64,000 nucleotides of DNA from Helicobacter suis (lineage in GTDB: Bacteria; Campylobacterota; Campylobacteria; Campylobacterales; Helicobacteraceae), in contig NZ_CABIKG010000008.1 of the NCBI RefSeq assembly GCF_902196125.1, forward strand, positions 1 through 64,000. Direction: 5' to 3'. The notes under the pieces were generated by a model. The model saw only the letters and a list, made by a program, of their open reading frames with translations, had not been told where the DNA came from and ran no database searches. Below are positions 38,277 through 48,743 of this stretch, one piece after another. Position numbers and translations under genes: made by a program. Position 1 is the stretch's first letter. The number at the start of each line of letters is the position of its first letter.

Positions 38277-40714
38277 TGCACGACAAAATTCACTAATTTA
38301 TGGGGTACAACAACTTCTTTAACCACGCGTTTTTGATTGAGCCATTTAATTACACTAGCTCTAGCCTCTTTTAAAAGCGCTTCTTGATCCAAATCTTTTA
38401 AGATCACAATCTGCCCTCTTTTTTTACCATTAATCGTAACAGCCATTGTAATTTGATCTTCTTCTAATGCGCGTGGATCTACATGGAGGGTTTTAAAATT
38501 ACTCAAATTAAAAAGCCGTTTGGAAATTTCATGGCAAACATGGGGAATAATGGGTTCTAAAACATGGGTTAAAATATAATACCCCTCAGTCCAAAGGGCG
38601 CTATTTGTGGTTTTTTCTAGGGCGTTGAGTGCTTCCATGCAAAAGGCAAGCAAAGTATTAAAAGGATAATGTGGCTGGACTTTATCAAAAATATCATGGC
38701 ATTTTTGTAAGGCTAAATAGATCTTTTTGCGCGCTTCTTTTTCTGCATCGCTTAGGTTATTTACATCTAAAAAGGGGAGTTGTTCGCAGGTTTTTGCTAA
38801 AAATGACTTTTCATAAAATCGTTTTAAAAAACGCGCTGCACCCTCTAGTGCTTGATCGTTCCATTCTAATTCTTTATTAGGCGGTGCGACAAAATGGATA
38901 TATGCCCTAGCAATATCTGCCCCGTATTTTTCTAAAATTTGCTTAGGCGTAACCACATTACCCTTAGATTTACTCATCTTAGCGCCGTCCTTAAGCACCA
39001 TGCCCTGAGTGGTGAGAGCCTGAAAGGGTTCGTTGATATGAAGATAACCCAAATCTCTAAGAGCCTTAGTGAAAAAGCGCGCATAAAGCAGGTGTAAAAT
39101 GGCATGTTCGATCCCGCCGATATATTCATCTACTTCCATCCAATAATCTAGCGCGTTTGAATCAAAGGCTTGTTTGTCCCAAAGTTTAGGCGGGGTGGTG
39201 TAGCGCAAAAAGTACCAACTAGATTGGAAAAAGGTATCCATTGTATCGGTTTCTCGGCGCGCCTCTTGCCCGCATTTAGGGCAAAGACAGTGTTTAAAAC
39301 TTTTATGTTTATCTAAAGGATTGCCCTCGCCATCAAATACCACATCTTCGGGTAATAAAATAGGCAAATTTTCTACTTTCTCACACACTAAGCCACAGTG
39401 TGCACAGTGCACCATAGGAATGAGCGCCCCCCAGTAGCGCTGGCGTGAAATACCCCAATCTTGCAAGCGATAATTAATAATGCGCTTTCCTAATCCCTTT
39501 TGCTCAAAAAGTGTGCTAAGTTTTTCTTTAGCCTCTGTAGTGCTAAGCCCGTTATATTCCCCGCTATTTTTTAAAACACCCACCGGACAAGGTGCCACTC
39601 CTCCTACAATGAGTTCTTTAATGGGGATATTTAAAAGAATAGCAAAGGCATGATCTCTAAGATCACACCCGGGTACCCCCATTAACGCCCCGCTCCCATA
39701 ATTATCTAGTACAAAATTAGCCATATAAACAGGGATAGACTCATTAGTTAAAGGGTGTAAAACAGATAGCGGTAATTTAACCCCTCTTTTTTCTAAAGAA
39801 CGCGTACGCATGTTGGTATTTTGGATACTTAAAATCTCTTCTCTATCCTCTATGCTTAGTAAATCTGTTTTTAATAGGGCTTGAACCAATGCATGCCCGG
39901 GAGAGAGCGCTACAAAAGTTACCCCAAATATCGTATCAATACGGGTTGTAAATACTTCAATGTGTGTTAAGTCTGATCTGTTTAAGCGCGCTACACTTTC
40001 AGATTCTAGTGCAAAGCTAAAAACTAAACCCTCTGATTTGCCAATCCATTGTTCTTGCATGTTTAGCACTTGTGTAGGCCAAGAGTCCTCTAAATTTTTA
40101 AGTTCGGCTAAAAGTTCCTCAGCATACTTTGTAATTCTAAGGTAGTATTGTGGCATTTGCTTTTGGATTACAGCAGAACCACAACGCCAACATTTCCCAT
40201 CAATAACTTGTTCATTAGCTAAAACCGTGTGATCTAAAGGACACCAGTTTAACCACGCCTCTTTTTGATACACTAGTCCCTTAGAAAACATTTCAATAAA
40301 AAATTGCTGTTCAACTTTGGTGTAGTTAGGATCGCAGGTAGCAAATTCGCGAGTCTTACTAAAGGAAAACCCTAGCGCTTTAAATTCCTCTTGCATGTTG
40401 GCTATATTTTTTTCTGTCCAGATTTTAGGGTGGATTTGGTGTTTGATAGCCGCATTTTCTGCGGGCATGCCAAAAGCATCAAAGGCCATCGGGTGTAATA
40501 CATTATAGCCCACTTGGCGGTAGTAACGCGCTAAAGCATCCCCGATTGCATAATTGCGTACATGCCCCATATGCACCTCGCCGCTAGGATAGGGCATCAT
40601 GCTTAAAATATACTTTTTGGGTTTAGAAAAATCAGAACTAGGTTCAAATGCCAAATCATTAGCCCAAATTTCTTGCCATTTTTTTTCAATGATTTTAGGA
40701 TTATAGGTTTGCAT
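38273..40714 (-). CDS. leuS: Leucyl-tRNA synthetase
   Basis: 813-residue class I synthetase. HIGH-type motif HMGHVRNYAIGD (about 48-59), CP1 editing domain with a zinc-type four-cysteine cluster around 440-480, KMSKSKGN near 597. Bacterial LeuS length. The ATG shares one base with the upstream stop (TAATG). Confidence 0.97.
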   Translation of the reverse strand: MQTYNPKIIEKKWQEIWANDLAFEPSSDFSKPKKYILSMMPYPSGEVHMGHVRNYAIGDALARYYRQVGYNVLHPMAFDAFGMPAENAAIKHQIHPKIWTEKNIANMQEEFKALGFSFSKTREFATCDPNYTKVEQQFFIEMFSKGLVYQKEAWLNWCPLDHTVLANEQVIDGKCWRCGSAVIQKQMPQYYLRITKYAEELLAELKNLEDSWPTQVLNMQEQWIGKSEGLVFSFALESESVARLNRSDLTHIEVFTTRIDTIFGVTFVALSPGHALVQALLKTDLLSIEDREEILSIQNTNMRTRSLEKRGVKLPLSVLHPLTNESIPVYMANFVLDNYGSGALMGVPGCDLRDHAFAILLNIPIKELIVGGVAPCPVGVLKNSGEYNGLSTTEAKEKLSTLFEQKGLGKRIINYRLQDWGISRQRYWGALIPMVHCAHCGLVCEKVENLPILLPEDVVFDGEGNPLDKHKSFKHCLCPKCGQEARRETDTMDTFFQSSWYFLRYTTPPKLWDKQAFDSNALDYWMEVDEYIGGIEHAILHLLYARFFTKALRDLGYLHINEPFQALTTQGMVLKDGAKMSKSKGNVVTPKQILEKYGADIARAYIHFVAPPNKELEWNDQALEGAARFLKRFYEKSFLAKTCEQLPFLDVNNLSDAEKEARKKIYLALQKCHDIFDKVQPHYPFNTLLAFCMEALNALEKTTNSALWTEGYYILTHVLEPIIPHVCHEISKRLFNLSNFKTLHVDPRALEEDQITMAVTINGKKRGQIVILKDLDQEALLKEARASVIKWLNQKRVVKEVVVPHKLVNFVVQ

Positions 40715-41055
40715 TAGTATTCCACATCTGTATTTTTAATGCTATCAATGATGAGTAATATCAAACAAAAGACATTACTAATTAGCGCCCCAATCATAAG
40801 AGTGTAGGCTAGAATTAGATTATTTAAAATTTGTAAAAATACAAAGGCAGGCATGAGATGAAGAAGCGCTACCAAAGACCCCCCCATTAACTCAGAAGCA
40901 AATTGTTTTTGTACCCCGATTTTAAGGGTTGTAACAATGAAATTAAGCGCCATAGCCACAAATAAAACCACCACATTAGGTTCATAAAGAAAGCCCGCAA
41001 TAGAGGTGGTGCTAGCCAAACTAAAGACCGTAAAAACAACCCGACCCCAATCCAT
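40714..41055 (-). CDS. Conserved membrane protein between leuS and secF
   Basis: 113 residues, about four helices. Counterpart of the H. pylori gene at the same place (HP1548). Function unknown. Translationally linked to leuS by a TAATG overlap. Confidence 0.8.
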   Translation of the reverse strand: MDWGRVVFTVFSLASTTSIAGFLYEPNVVVLFVAMALNFIVTTLKIGVQKQFASELMGGSLVALLHLMPAFVFLQILNNLILAYTLMIGALISNVFCLILLIIDSIKNTDVEY

Positions 41056-41073
41056 GGCTATCCTTTCTGTGGT

Positions 41074-42039
41074 TTAGACTCTTCCATGTTCATACAAGCG
41101 CCGTAAGCGTTCCTTTTCTTGTTTGCGTTTGGCTTTTTTGAGCTCATTATCATGGTATTTGGCCAAATCAAAGCCTAAGAGCACCGCAATACGGGGCGCT
41201 AAAAAAATGGAGCTATAAGTCCCTACAACAGTACCAATAAGCATGGGCAAAGAAAAACCGATTAAAATCCTAGACCCAAAGAGATAGAGTACTAACAGTA
41301 CAAAAAAGACGGTTAAAGAAGTAAGCAGCGTACGAGTCAAGGTACTAGAGATAGCCTCATTAATCACAAAATTAAGATCATTAGAACGGCCAGCAAGCAT
41401 TCTTTCTCTAATGCGATCAAAAATGATAATCGTATCATTAATAGAGTAACCAATCAAGGTTAAAACCGCAGCGATCACCTCTAAGTTTAAATCAATGTTA
41501 AAAACAATGGCACTTGTGGCGGTAATAAGGCTATCATGGACTAATGCTAAGACACTAGCTAGGGCAAAGCGCCATTCATAGCGAAAACTTACATATAACA
41601 TCATCGCTACAATAGCTAATACCAAAGATAAAATACCCCTTTGTTTGAGCTCATCGCCCACCTTAGGCCCTACACTATCTAATTTACGGATTTCAAATTT
41701 GCCTAAGGGGCTTAAAATCTCTGTAATTTTGCTACCCAAATCTTTAATTTCTTGTTTGCCTACAGGAATTTTAATCACCACTTCTTGATCGGAGCCAAAG
41801 GCACTTACTTGTACTCCATTTAAATGAGCCTTTGCAAAGACTTCGCGGATTTGTACTAAAGGCGCTTTTTTCTCAAAACGCACCTGTGCTACACTCCCCC
41901 CTGCAAAATCCACCCCCAAATTAAAACCCTTAAAAATAATCAAAGCCAAACAAAGCAAAAGAACGATGCAAGAGGCCGCTAAGCCCCATTTAGAATACTC
42001 CATAAAATTTAAAATTCTAACCCGTTTAAAGAGTTCCAC
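41074..42039 (-). CDS. secF: Protein translocase subunit SecF
   Basis: 321 residues, six helices, works with SecD to pull preproteins out of the SecYEG channel using the proton gradient. GVDFAGGS after the first helix and [15 protein letters not shown] are diagnostic. GTG start with AGGATAG ahead, overlapping secD by 14 bases. Confidence 0.95.
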   Translation of the reverse strand: MELFKRVRILNFMEYSKWGLAASCIVLLLCLALIIFKGFNLGVDFAGGSVAQVRFEKKAPLVQIREVFAKAHLNGVQVSAFGSDQEVVIKIPVGKQEIKDLGSKITEILSPLGKFEIRKLDSVGPKVGDELKQRGILSLVLAIVAMMLYVSFRYEWRFALASVLALVHDSLITATSAIVFNIDLNLEVIAAVLTLIGYSINDTIIIFDRIRERMLAGRSNDLNFVINEAISSTLTRTLLTSLTVFFVLLVLYLFGSRILIGFSLPMLIGTVVGTYSSIFLAPRIAVLLGFDLAKYHDNELKKAKRKQEKERLRRLYEHGRV

Positions 42040-43636
42040 GGGCTATCCTTTTAGAGTGTTTGATACTTTGGCTTACCCCAAACCAAAGATAAAGGTTTTT
42101 CTTGCGTGAGAGTTTAGGCAAGATAGCCTGATAAAAGCCTTGCGTACCGATAATAGCTGTCAGAATGGAGGCTAAAATTCCAATGCCAGTAGTGAGTGCA
42201 AAACCCTTAACAGAGCCCGTACCATAGGCATAGAGTAATAAAGAGGCAATCAAAGAGGTTAAATTTGAATCAAAAATAGCGCGCGAGGCATTGGCATAGC
42301 CTGAAAATAAAGCCTGTGCTACACTCTCATTAGCCCTAAGCCCTTCTCTAATACGCTCATTAATAATAATATTAGCATCTACAGCCATGCCCACAGTGAG
42401 TACAATTCCAGCCATGCCCGGTAGGGTCAAAGTCGCGCCAAAAATAGCCATGACCGCAACGATTAAAAATAAATTGACAATTAAAGCCATGCTAGCAATG
42501 ACTCCGGCTAGAGCATAATAGGCAATCATAAAGAGCATTACTAAAATAAAGCCAGAAATAAGGGCTACAATAGAGGTTTTAATGCTATCTGCCCCTAAAG
42601 AGGGGCCAATAATGCGCTTTTCAAGTACAACAAGTGGCGCGCTTAAAACCCCACTTCTAAGCGCAATGGCTAAATCGCTTGCCTGCGCTACGGTAAAATT
42701 CCCGCTAATTTGCCCACTCCCCCCGCCGATGCGTTCGCGGATATAGGGGGCTGAATACACTTTATTATCCAACACAACGGCCATGCGTTTGCCCACATTA
42801 GCCCCTGAAAAATCCCCAAAGATTTTAGCCCCCTGTGCATTTAATGAGAAGCTCACAACGGGGCGATTATCCTTATCATAAACAACTTGGGCATTTGTTA
42901 ACATTTCCCCATCTAAAATAGGGACGGCTTTTAATAATAACTTACCACGATCGCCTGTATAAGATAACACAACATCGCCTAGTTTTTCTATCTCTGCACT
43001 GCTTAATTGATCTAAATATTCATTTTTTTGTTCATCTACAGCCATCATCTGCAAGTGCGCGGATTTGGTGATTAAATCCTTTGCCCGTTGTTCTTCTTCA
43101 ATGCTTTTAATACCGGGCAACTGAACTAAAATCGCATCTTTACCTTGCTGTAAAACAGTGGGTTCGGCTAGACCAAATTGATCAAGGCGGTTTCTAATCG
43201 TGCTAATAACTTGTGTTACGGTTTGTTGTTTAAGCGCTTGGGCTTTTTCAAAGGAAAAATGCAAGTTATAGCTATTTTGGCTGACAAAAATTTCAATTCC
43301 ATCTTTGCGCAAATCCTCTAAGACATGCGCAACGCCCTTAGCATCATCTTTATCTAGCAAAGTAAAAGAAACACCTTGCAATGAAGAGCGCAAATCTTGG
43401 ATCAACAAATTTTGTTGTTTGAAAGCATAATCTAAAGAGGTGGCCATAGAGGCGTATTTGCTTTTAAGCGCCTCTTGTACTTGCACCCCTAAAAGCAAAC
43501 TCAACCCCCCCCTTAAATCCAACCCTAAAGTGATTTTAGGCCCCTTAGTTTGTAAAAAACTAGGCAAAGAAAAGCCCACCCCAAAGATAAAAGCCAGCAT
43601 AAAAACCAATAATCTCGCATTAAAGATTCGAGACAT
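42026..43636 (-). CDS. secD: Protein translocase subunit SecD
   Basis: 536 residues. [13 protein letters not shown] (about 38-50), large periplasmic P1 domain (about 60-340), then [17 protein letters not shown] in the helix bundle. The DLRGG codons form a G8 run. Part of the yajC-secD-secF operon. Confidence 0.95.
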   Translation of the reverse strand: MSRIFNARLLVFMLAFIFGVGFSLPSFLQTKGPKITLGLDLRGGLSLLLGVQVQEALKSKYASMATSLDYAFKQQNLLIQDLRSSLQGVSFTLLDKDDAKGVAHVLEDLRKDGIEIFVSQNSYNLHFSFEKAQALKQQTVTQVISTIRNRLDQFGLAEPTVLQQGKDAILVQLPGIKSIEEEQRAKDLITKSAHLQMMAVDEQKNEYLDQLSSAEIEKLGDVVLSYTGDRGKLLLKAVPILDGEMLTNAQVVYDKDNRPVVSFSLNAQGAKIFGDFSGANVGKRMAVVLDNKVYSAPYIRERIGGGSGQISGNFTVAQASDLAIALRSGVLSAPLVVLEKRIIGPSLGADSIKTSIVALISGFILVMLFMIAYYALAGVIASMALIVNLFLIVAVMAIFGATLTLPGMAGIVLTVGMAVDANIIINERIREGLRANESVAQALFSGYANASRAIFDSNLTSLIASLLLYAYGTGSVKGFALTTGIGILASILTAIIGTQGFYQAILPKLSRKKNLYLWFGVSQSIKHSKRIARGTL

Positions 43637-43642
43637 TCAAAA

Positions 43643-43954
43643 TCAATTGCTCCCTTTTTGCAAAGTGGTTTTTTCGCTCTCTAATTGCTCAAGTTTGTAG
43701 GCGACATGGTTTTTAGAGAGTTTCACCTCTGTTGTATCATTAATCTTCACCTTAAAAAAAGTACTCTCCGGTTTGATCACCTCACAGATCAACCCTCCCT
43801 GAGAAACAATTTTATCCCCTTTTTGCAGACCCTCTAACATTTCTTTGTGTTTTTTGGCTTGGTTGCGTTGTGGGCGGATAATTAAAAAGTAGAAAATCAA
43901 AAAAAGCACCAATAAGGGCAACAAAGAGGTTAAAATTTCCCGGCTCTGATTCAT
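43643..43954 (-). CDS. yajC: Preprotein translocase subunit YajC
   Basis: 103 residues, one membrane helix (about 9-27), then the family word FYFLIIRPQRNQAKKHKEML and a small beta domain (KGDKIVSQGGL). First gene of the sec trio. Confidence 0.93.
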   Translation of the reverse strand: MNQSREILTSLLPLLVLFLIFYFLIIRPQRNQAKKHKEMLEGLQKGDKIVSQGGLICEVIKPESTFFKVKINDTTEVKLSKNHVAYKLEQLESEKTTLQKGSN

Positions 43955-43997
43955 TTTGTTCCTTCATAGCATAAACCTAGCATTATAGCTACTTTTT

Positions 43998-45311
43998 CTA
44001 ATTTTTGGCTTTTAAAAATGCCCCTAAGATTAAAAGATAAAGCGTACCTAAAATGCCTGAGGCCATTGAACCTAGCAAAATGGCGATCTTAGAGACCTCC
44101 ATGGCTTCTTTGTTGCTAAAGGCGATATTAGAAATAAACATAGACATCGTAAAGCCAATGCCTGCTAACATGCCCGCCCCTAAAATCTGCCACCAACTCA
44201 CACCATCAGGCCGTTTAGCGATCTTGATTTTCTCGGCTAAAAAGGTGATAAGAAAAATCCCTGCAGGTTTACCCACAATAAGCCCTAACATCACCCCTAA
44301 TAAAATCTCATCTACATCAAAATGTAATTGTGCTCCAATATGCACCCCAGCATTAGCTAGGGCAAACAAAGGCATGATTAAATAGGCGCCATAAGGGTGT
44401 AAAACACGCTCTAAGCGCTCTAAGGGGCTTTGTAAAGACCTAGTGGCACTCCGCAGGGCATATAAAGAATCGCGTTGTTCTTGATCTAGGGGTTTATTAA
44501 GGGGGGGGGAATGCGTTAAACTCTCTTTAAAGCGCTGTAAGGATTGATAAAAGGTTTGGAGCAACTCAGATTGTTGGGAAACTTTGATAGGAATAGTGAA
44601 TGCAAGGGCTACAGCGGCGATAGTAGCGTGGACACCGCTATTATAGGTTGTGATCCACAGTAAAACCCCTAATAATAAATAGGGCAATAAATGGCGCACC
44701 CCTATTTTATTTAAACCAATGAGCATGGCTAAAATAACCCCCGAACCTAAAAGCCAAGCTATTTGTAAATTAGTGCTATAAAAAATAGCAATAACAATAA
44801 TTGCACCTAGATCGTCTGCTACAGCTAGGGTAACTAAAAATACTTTTAAAGAAGTGGGTACCCGTTTGCCTAATAATAAAATAACGCCTAAGGCAAAGGC
44901 AATATCAGTAGCCATAGGGATACCAAATCCATGCGCGCTACTTGTGTTAGCATTAAGGCTATAATAAATTATTCCGGGGACAAGCATGCCCCCTAAAGCA
45001 GCAATAACCGGGAAAGCTGCCTTTTGAAAACCACACAATTCCCCATACATTACCTCTCGCTTAATTTCTAACCCAACTAATAGAAAAAAGAAGGCCATGA
45101 ATACATCATCAATCCATTCATGCAAAGAAAACCCCACAAAGGTTTTTCCAAAAACCCACCCTATTTGGGTATGCCATAACTCAAAATAATAGGGCGCTAA
45201 AGCAGAGTTAGCACAGATCATCGCTAACACTGCGCTAATAAAGAGAAAAATACCCCCAAAAGATTCACTTTTAACAAAATCTAAAAAAATATTCTTTTTA
45301 ACAAAATGCAT
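43998..45311 (-). CDS. nhaA: Na+/H+ antiporter NhaA, with C9 tract
   Basis: 437 residues, about 12 helices. The ion-binding aspartates are in VADDLGAI (helix 5). SGVHATIA and GIGFTMSMFISNIAF are conserved. A long polar loop between helices 8 and 9 (about 250-320), typical of Helicobacter NhaA, contains a C9 run (44501-44509) encoding SPP. Handles sodium and pH stress. Confidence 0.95.
   Translation of the reverse strand: MHFVKKNIFLDFVKSESFGGIFLFISAVLAMICANSALAPYYFELWHTQIGWVFGKTFVGFSLHEWIDDVFMAFFFLLVGLEIKREVMYGELCGFQKAAFPVIAALGGMLVPGIIYYSLNANTSSAHGFGIPMATDIAFALGVILLLGKRVPTSLKVFLVTLAVADDLGAIIVIAIFYSTNLQIAWLLGSGVILAMLIGLNKIGVRHLLPYLLLGVLLWITTYNSGVHATIAAVALAFTIPIKVSQQSELLQTFYQSLQRFKESLTHSPPLNKPLDQEQRDSLYALRSATRSLQSPLERLERVLHPYGAYLIMPLFALANAGVHIGAQLHFDVDEILLGVMLGLIVGKPAGIFLITFLAEKIKIAKRPDGVSWWQILGAGMLAGIGFTMSMFISNIAFSNKEAMEVSKIAILLGSMASGILGTLYLLILGAFLKAKN
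44501..44509. repeat. G9/C9 homopolymer in nhaA
   Basis: Nine G on the plus strand (C9 in the gene), within the dispensable-looking polar loop. Frame is open. Long enough to slip. Confidence 0.85.
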
Positions 45312-45313
45312 TT

Positions 45314-48022
45314 TTATTCTTTGATAGGTTGTATTTCTATATGTGTTTTAAGAGCATAAATTAAGTAGGCTTTTATTTCCTGTTGTGGATAGATTTTTTT
45401 AAGGGCGGTGGCGTAGTTTTTAACCTGTGTTTTATATGCTTTCTCATTTCCCTTACCGCTTTTGTGATCAAGGATATAAAACTGTGTATCTTGATAAACT
45501 AGCATGTCTAAGCGCATGTAGGATTGTTGGGATTTAAAACTAATTTCGGTTGCGATGCGCCCTTGTTTTAAAAGATTTTGAAATTCTGGAAAATTATCTA
45601 GGGCTAAGAGTCGTTTTAAAACCCCCTCCACTAAAACGCCTTGTAAGCTGTAATAGTGCGTTAAATAAGCTTTGATTGTTTCAAGAGGTATACCATAGCC
45701 ATAGAAAAACTCTAAAGCCTTGTGCATGGCAATTCCAAAGAAACGCGCAGATCTACTCGCCTTTAAAGACTCTTCTGGTTTTTGATAATCCTCTTGTTTC
45801 CCAAAGGCTCTTTGGCTAAGAAGCAGGCAGGTTTGATCGGGGATTTTAGGGGGTGGTTGTGGGCTAGAGGTCTTAGGTTGCCACCCTTCTTTTCTTTCTT
45901 GGTTGTCTGGAAAAAGATTTAAATCCTTAGTAATCTTAAAAGCACTTTCAGTGCTTGTAGGTTTCTTATTAGAACCCATTACACTCCCATCTTTTTTAAT
46001 AATACTCAAACCCTCCTTAGCCCGTGTACAGGCCACATACAACTTATTAATTTTCTCTTTTTCAATCTCCTTTTGATAGACCTCCAGCGCTTTTTTGTAT
46101 TCTGGATCTACTGCCGCTCTTTTATCGCTCTCCTTGTTCTGGTTACTTGGCTTGTAAAAAACACGCCCATTTGAATCAACGAATAATTTATTTTTATCAC
46201 TTTGTTCTCTGCTTGCCAAACGATCCATTAAAATAACATGCCCAAATTCCATTCCCTTAGATTTGTGTATAGTCATGATTTGCAGACCTTGTTTTTGGCT
46301 TGAGGCGATCTTAATATCTTCTTTTTCTAAATATTCTAAGAATTCTTGTTTGTCATAGTAATTAAGCGAGAGTTCTAAAAGGTACTGGGCACTTTGGCTA
46401 TAAAGCTTTAATGCGCGCATTAAATCTAAAATATAGGTACTTAAATGGGAATTTTTAGCGGGGAGTTTTTCTTCTAAGGGGTAATCTAGCGGGTAGCCTA
46501 GTAATTTAGAGATACAAGCAAGGTGGTAACTTTGGTATTCAGGCTCTAGATCACAATACAAAGCGTGGACTAAAATTTTAACTTCATGCTGGGCAAGTAA
46601 CGATAAATCTGTTTCACTTACAATTTGTACATTTTGTAAGAGTGGGTTATTTTCTTTAGATTCTATAAGAAAATCTTTTAGCCCATTAACATCTTTATTA
46701 TTAAGGCATAAAATAGCAATATCCTCAGCAAATACCCCCCCTTTAAGTAAAATTTCTATTTCCTCTAAAACCCCCTTAAAAATAGCCTTATCTTTCTCCT
46801 TCTCGCCCTTCTCGCCATAACTTCTTGAGCTTTGCTTATACTGCCCCACTTTAATCGTTTTGATCCGTACATAGCCTTGATCTTGGCAATCTAACCTACT
46901 TTTAGGCAGGCTTTGGGGTTCATAGCCTTCCAGATAGTCAGCAAAAGTTTTATTAACAAAATCTAATACAGCGCCCGTACTTCTATAATTATGCTCTAAA
47001 AATTGGCTCGGATTTTCTTGACAAATCTGTTCAAATAAAGCGCTATCACTCCCCCTAAAGCGATAAATGCTTTGTTTGCTATCGCCCACAAAAAACACAC
47101 TCCTATCCCCCCATTTTTGCCCCTTACCCGCCTTAATTTCTTCAATTAAAGGCTTAAGAATTTGGTACTGTAGGGGGCTAGTATCTTGAAACTCATCAAT
47201 AAGAATATGGCGAATCTGGCTATCAAGTCTAAAATAAAAGAAATCCATATCAAAGGGGTTATTTAAAAGTTGCTGTACTTTTAAAGTGATAGTGGCAAAA
47301 TCAAGGGCGTTAGGATGGACTATATGGTCTTTGTAGCGATCAAGAAAAAAAGCTAAATCTTTAAAAATAATGGCCTCTTTTTCATAGGCTGTTGTAGAGG
47401 GAAGAGAGTTAGCGCGTATTCCGCTTTTTTCAAGCAAATCTAAAATAAGATCAAGGACATAAAAAGCGCTAAAACCATCACCAAGTAAAGAAAAACAAAG
47501 GGAGCGGATTCTCTCTAACTCTTGGGGCTTTAGGGTTTGTAAAAAAGAGCTGAGTTTATCCTCCTTAGAAACATTGCTCACTTGAAACTGGGATCGCACC
47601 CCCACAAAATAGCTAAATTTGCGCAACACTTTTTTAAAAAAGGCATCTATGGTTTGAATTGCCGGGTCTGCTTGTAAAAACTGCGTGTAAATATCTTCAC
47701 TTTTGGGGGCAATTTGACTCCAAGAAAGCTTATAATTTTTCTGCAAATCCTCTAAGATAGCTTGGATTTTGCTATCACTGGGGGTATATTTTTTATTTTT
47801 AGCCCAAATCTGGCTTTCTGTATGCAGACTAGCAAGGGTGTTATAAATGCGCTCGCGCATTTCTGATGCCGCCTTGTTGGTGAAGGTGAGGGTTAAAATG
47901 GTGTTAGGCTTAGCTCCTTCAAAGAGTAGGGCGATGTAGCGCAAAGTGAGAGCAAAGGTTTTACCACTGCCAGCAGAAGCTTTTAAAGCTAAGTAGGGTT
48001 GGTTATAGGCTTGTTTTTTCAT
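45314..48022 (-). CDS. addA: AddA/RecB-type helicase-nuclease subunit
   Basis: 902 residues. UvrD-type motor: ASAGSGKT (15-22), LIDEFQDTSPLQ and GDSKQSIYRFRG, TIHKSKGMEF; C-terminal RecB-type nuclease with YILDHKSGKG and QVKNYA. With AddB (elsewhere) it resects double-strand breaks. Follows nhaA as in H. pylori (HP1553). Confidence 0.92.
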   Translation of the reverse strand: MKKQAYNQPYLALKASAGSGKTFALTLRYIALLFEGAKPNTILTLTFTNKAASEMRERIYNTLASLHTESQIWAKNKKYTPSDSKIQAILEDLQKNYKLSWSQIAPKSEDIYTQFLQADPAIQTIDAFFKKVLRKFSYFVGVRSQFQVSNVSKEDKLSSFLQTLKPQELERIRSLCFSLLGDGFSAFYVLDLILDLLEKSGIRANSLPSTTAYEKEAIIFKDLAFFLDRYKDHIVHPNALDFATITLKVQQLLNNPFDMDFFYFRLDSQIRHILIDEFQDTSPLQYQILKPLIEEIKAGKGQKWGDRSVFFVGDSKQSIYRFRGSDSALFEQICQENPSQFLEHNYRSTGAVLDFVNKTFADYLEGYEPQSLPKSRLDCQDQGYVRIKTIKVGQYKQSSRSYGEKGEKEKDKAIFKGVLEEIEILLKGGVFAEDIAILCLNNKDVNGLKDFLIESKENNPLLQNVQIVSETDLSLLAQHEVKILVHALYCDLEPEYQSYHLACISKLLGYPLDYPLEEKLPAKNSHLSTYILDLMRALKLYSQSAQYLLELSLNYYDKQEFLEYLEKEDIKIASSQKQGLQIMTIHKSKGMEFGHVILMDRLASREQSDKNKLFVDSNGRVFYKPSNQNKESDKRAAVDPEYKKALEVYQKEIEKEKINKLYVACTRAKEGLSIIKKDGSVMGSNKKPTSTESAFKITKDLNLFPDNQERKEGWQPKTSSPQPPPKIPDQTCLLLSQRAFGKQEDYQKPEESLKASRSARFFGIAMHKALEFFYGYGIPLETIKAYLTHYYSLQGVLVEGVLKRLLALDNFPEFQNLLKQGRIATEISFKSQQSYMRLDMLVYQDTQFYILDHKSGKGNEKAYKTQVKNYATALKKIYPQQEIKAYLIYALKTHIEIQPIKE

Positions 48023-48743
48023 TCCTTGATTGTAGCAAAAAACCCACTATTTTAAAAGATTGTAATTTTGTAGGCTTAACTTTTATCATTTCTATAAAAA
48101 AGCGTTATTCTTTTTAGGGAAAATCATAATAGGCTGGATTGATAGTAGCACGGGTACACTGGTTAAAGTTCTAAGGTGAGCATATAGCCCATTTATAAAA
48201 GACTGGCACGCTTATCCGTTGCCACCACATTTTCCATGTAAATTCTTGTAAAATCTAACATCTTTTCTAAACGGCAATAATTAGGGACTTCTGGGGTCGC
48301 AATCTCTCCTTTGCTTTTCCACATTGTTACTAGTCTTAGCTTGTTTTGGCTTGTTAAAGCCTGCTTTATAACTCCATAATGCCCGTTAATTTACTTTTTA
48401 TATCTACTCTATTTCTACCAATATTCTTAATAGAACTACCTTCACATCCTCTGTTTTTAAAGTCTCTTGAGTGATCGCACACTTAGACCCTTATAGTTTT
48501 CAATATTAAAGCGCAAGTTGGCTAGTATTTCGTAGAGTTTTTGATCCAGTACACTCATGCCTGTGCCCTCGTTTAAGGCATTTTCAATTATGGCGCTATC
48601 AAAGAAGTTAAACTTCTAAACAGTGTGCATGAAAGCTTTGTGCAAGGGGTTTATAAAAAGTAGCAAGAAAAGTACGGAATCGTCTGTACGTCCTTAGAAA
48701 TTGTCTATTTTATTTTACACTCTATTGAGTACCTTTGTAAATT
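48023..48743. other. 0.7-kb stretch holding only a decayed gene
   Basis: No intact reading frame. The part 48193-48690 is a broken gene (separate entry). The last 170 bases next to addA show nothing clear beyond an AT-rich likely promoter area. Confidence 0.6.
48193..48690 (-). pseudogene. Decayed gene of unknown family
   Basis: Translation on the minus strand gives protein-like stretches broken by stops and frameshifts: FINPLHKAFMHTV, an in-frame TAG, KFNFFDSAIIENALNEG and LYEILANLRFNIENYKG; then, after a frame change, TEDVKVVLLRILVEIE; then KLRLVTMWKSKGEIATPE and MLDFTRIYMENVVATDKR before a stop. At least one nonsense change and two shifts are needed to join them. I do not recognise the family. 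Confidence 0.55.

Noticed and set aside
43505-43512. G8 run in secD as a phase switch
   Set aside because: It encodes the essential, universally conserved DLRGG motif; switching off SecD is unlikely to be tolerated. Probably codon choice.
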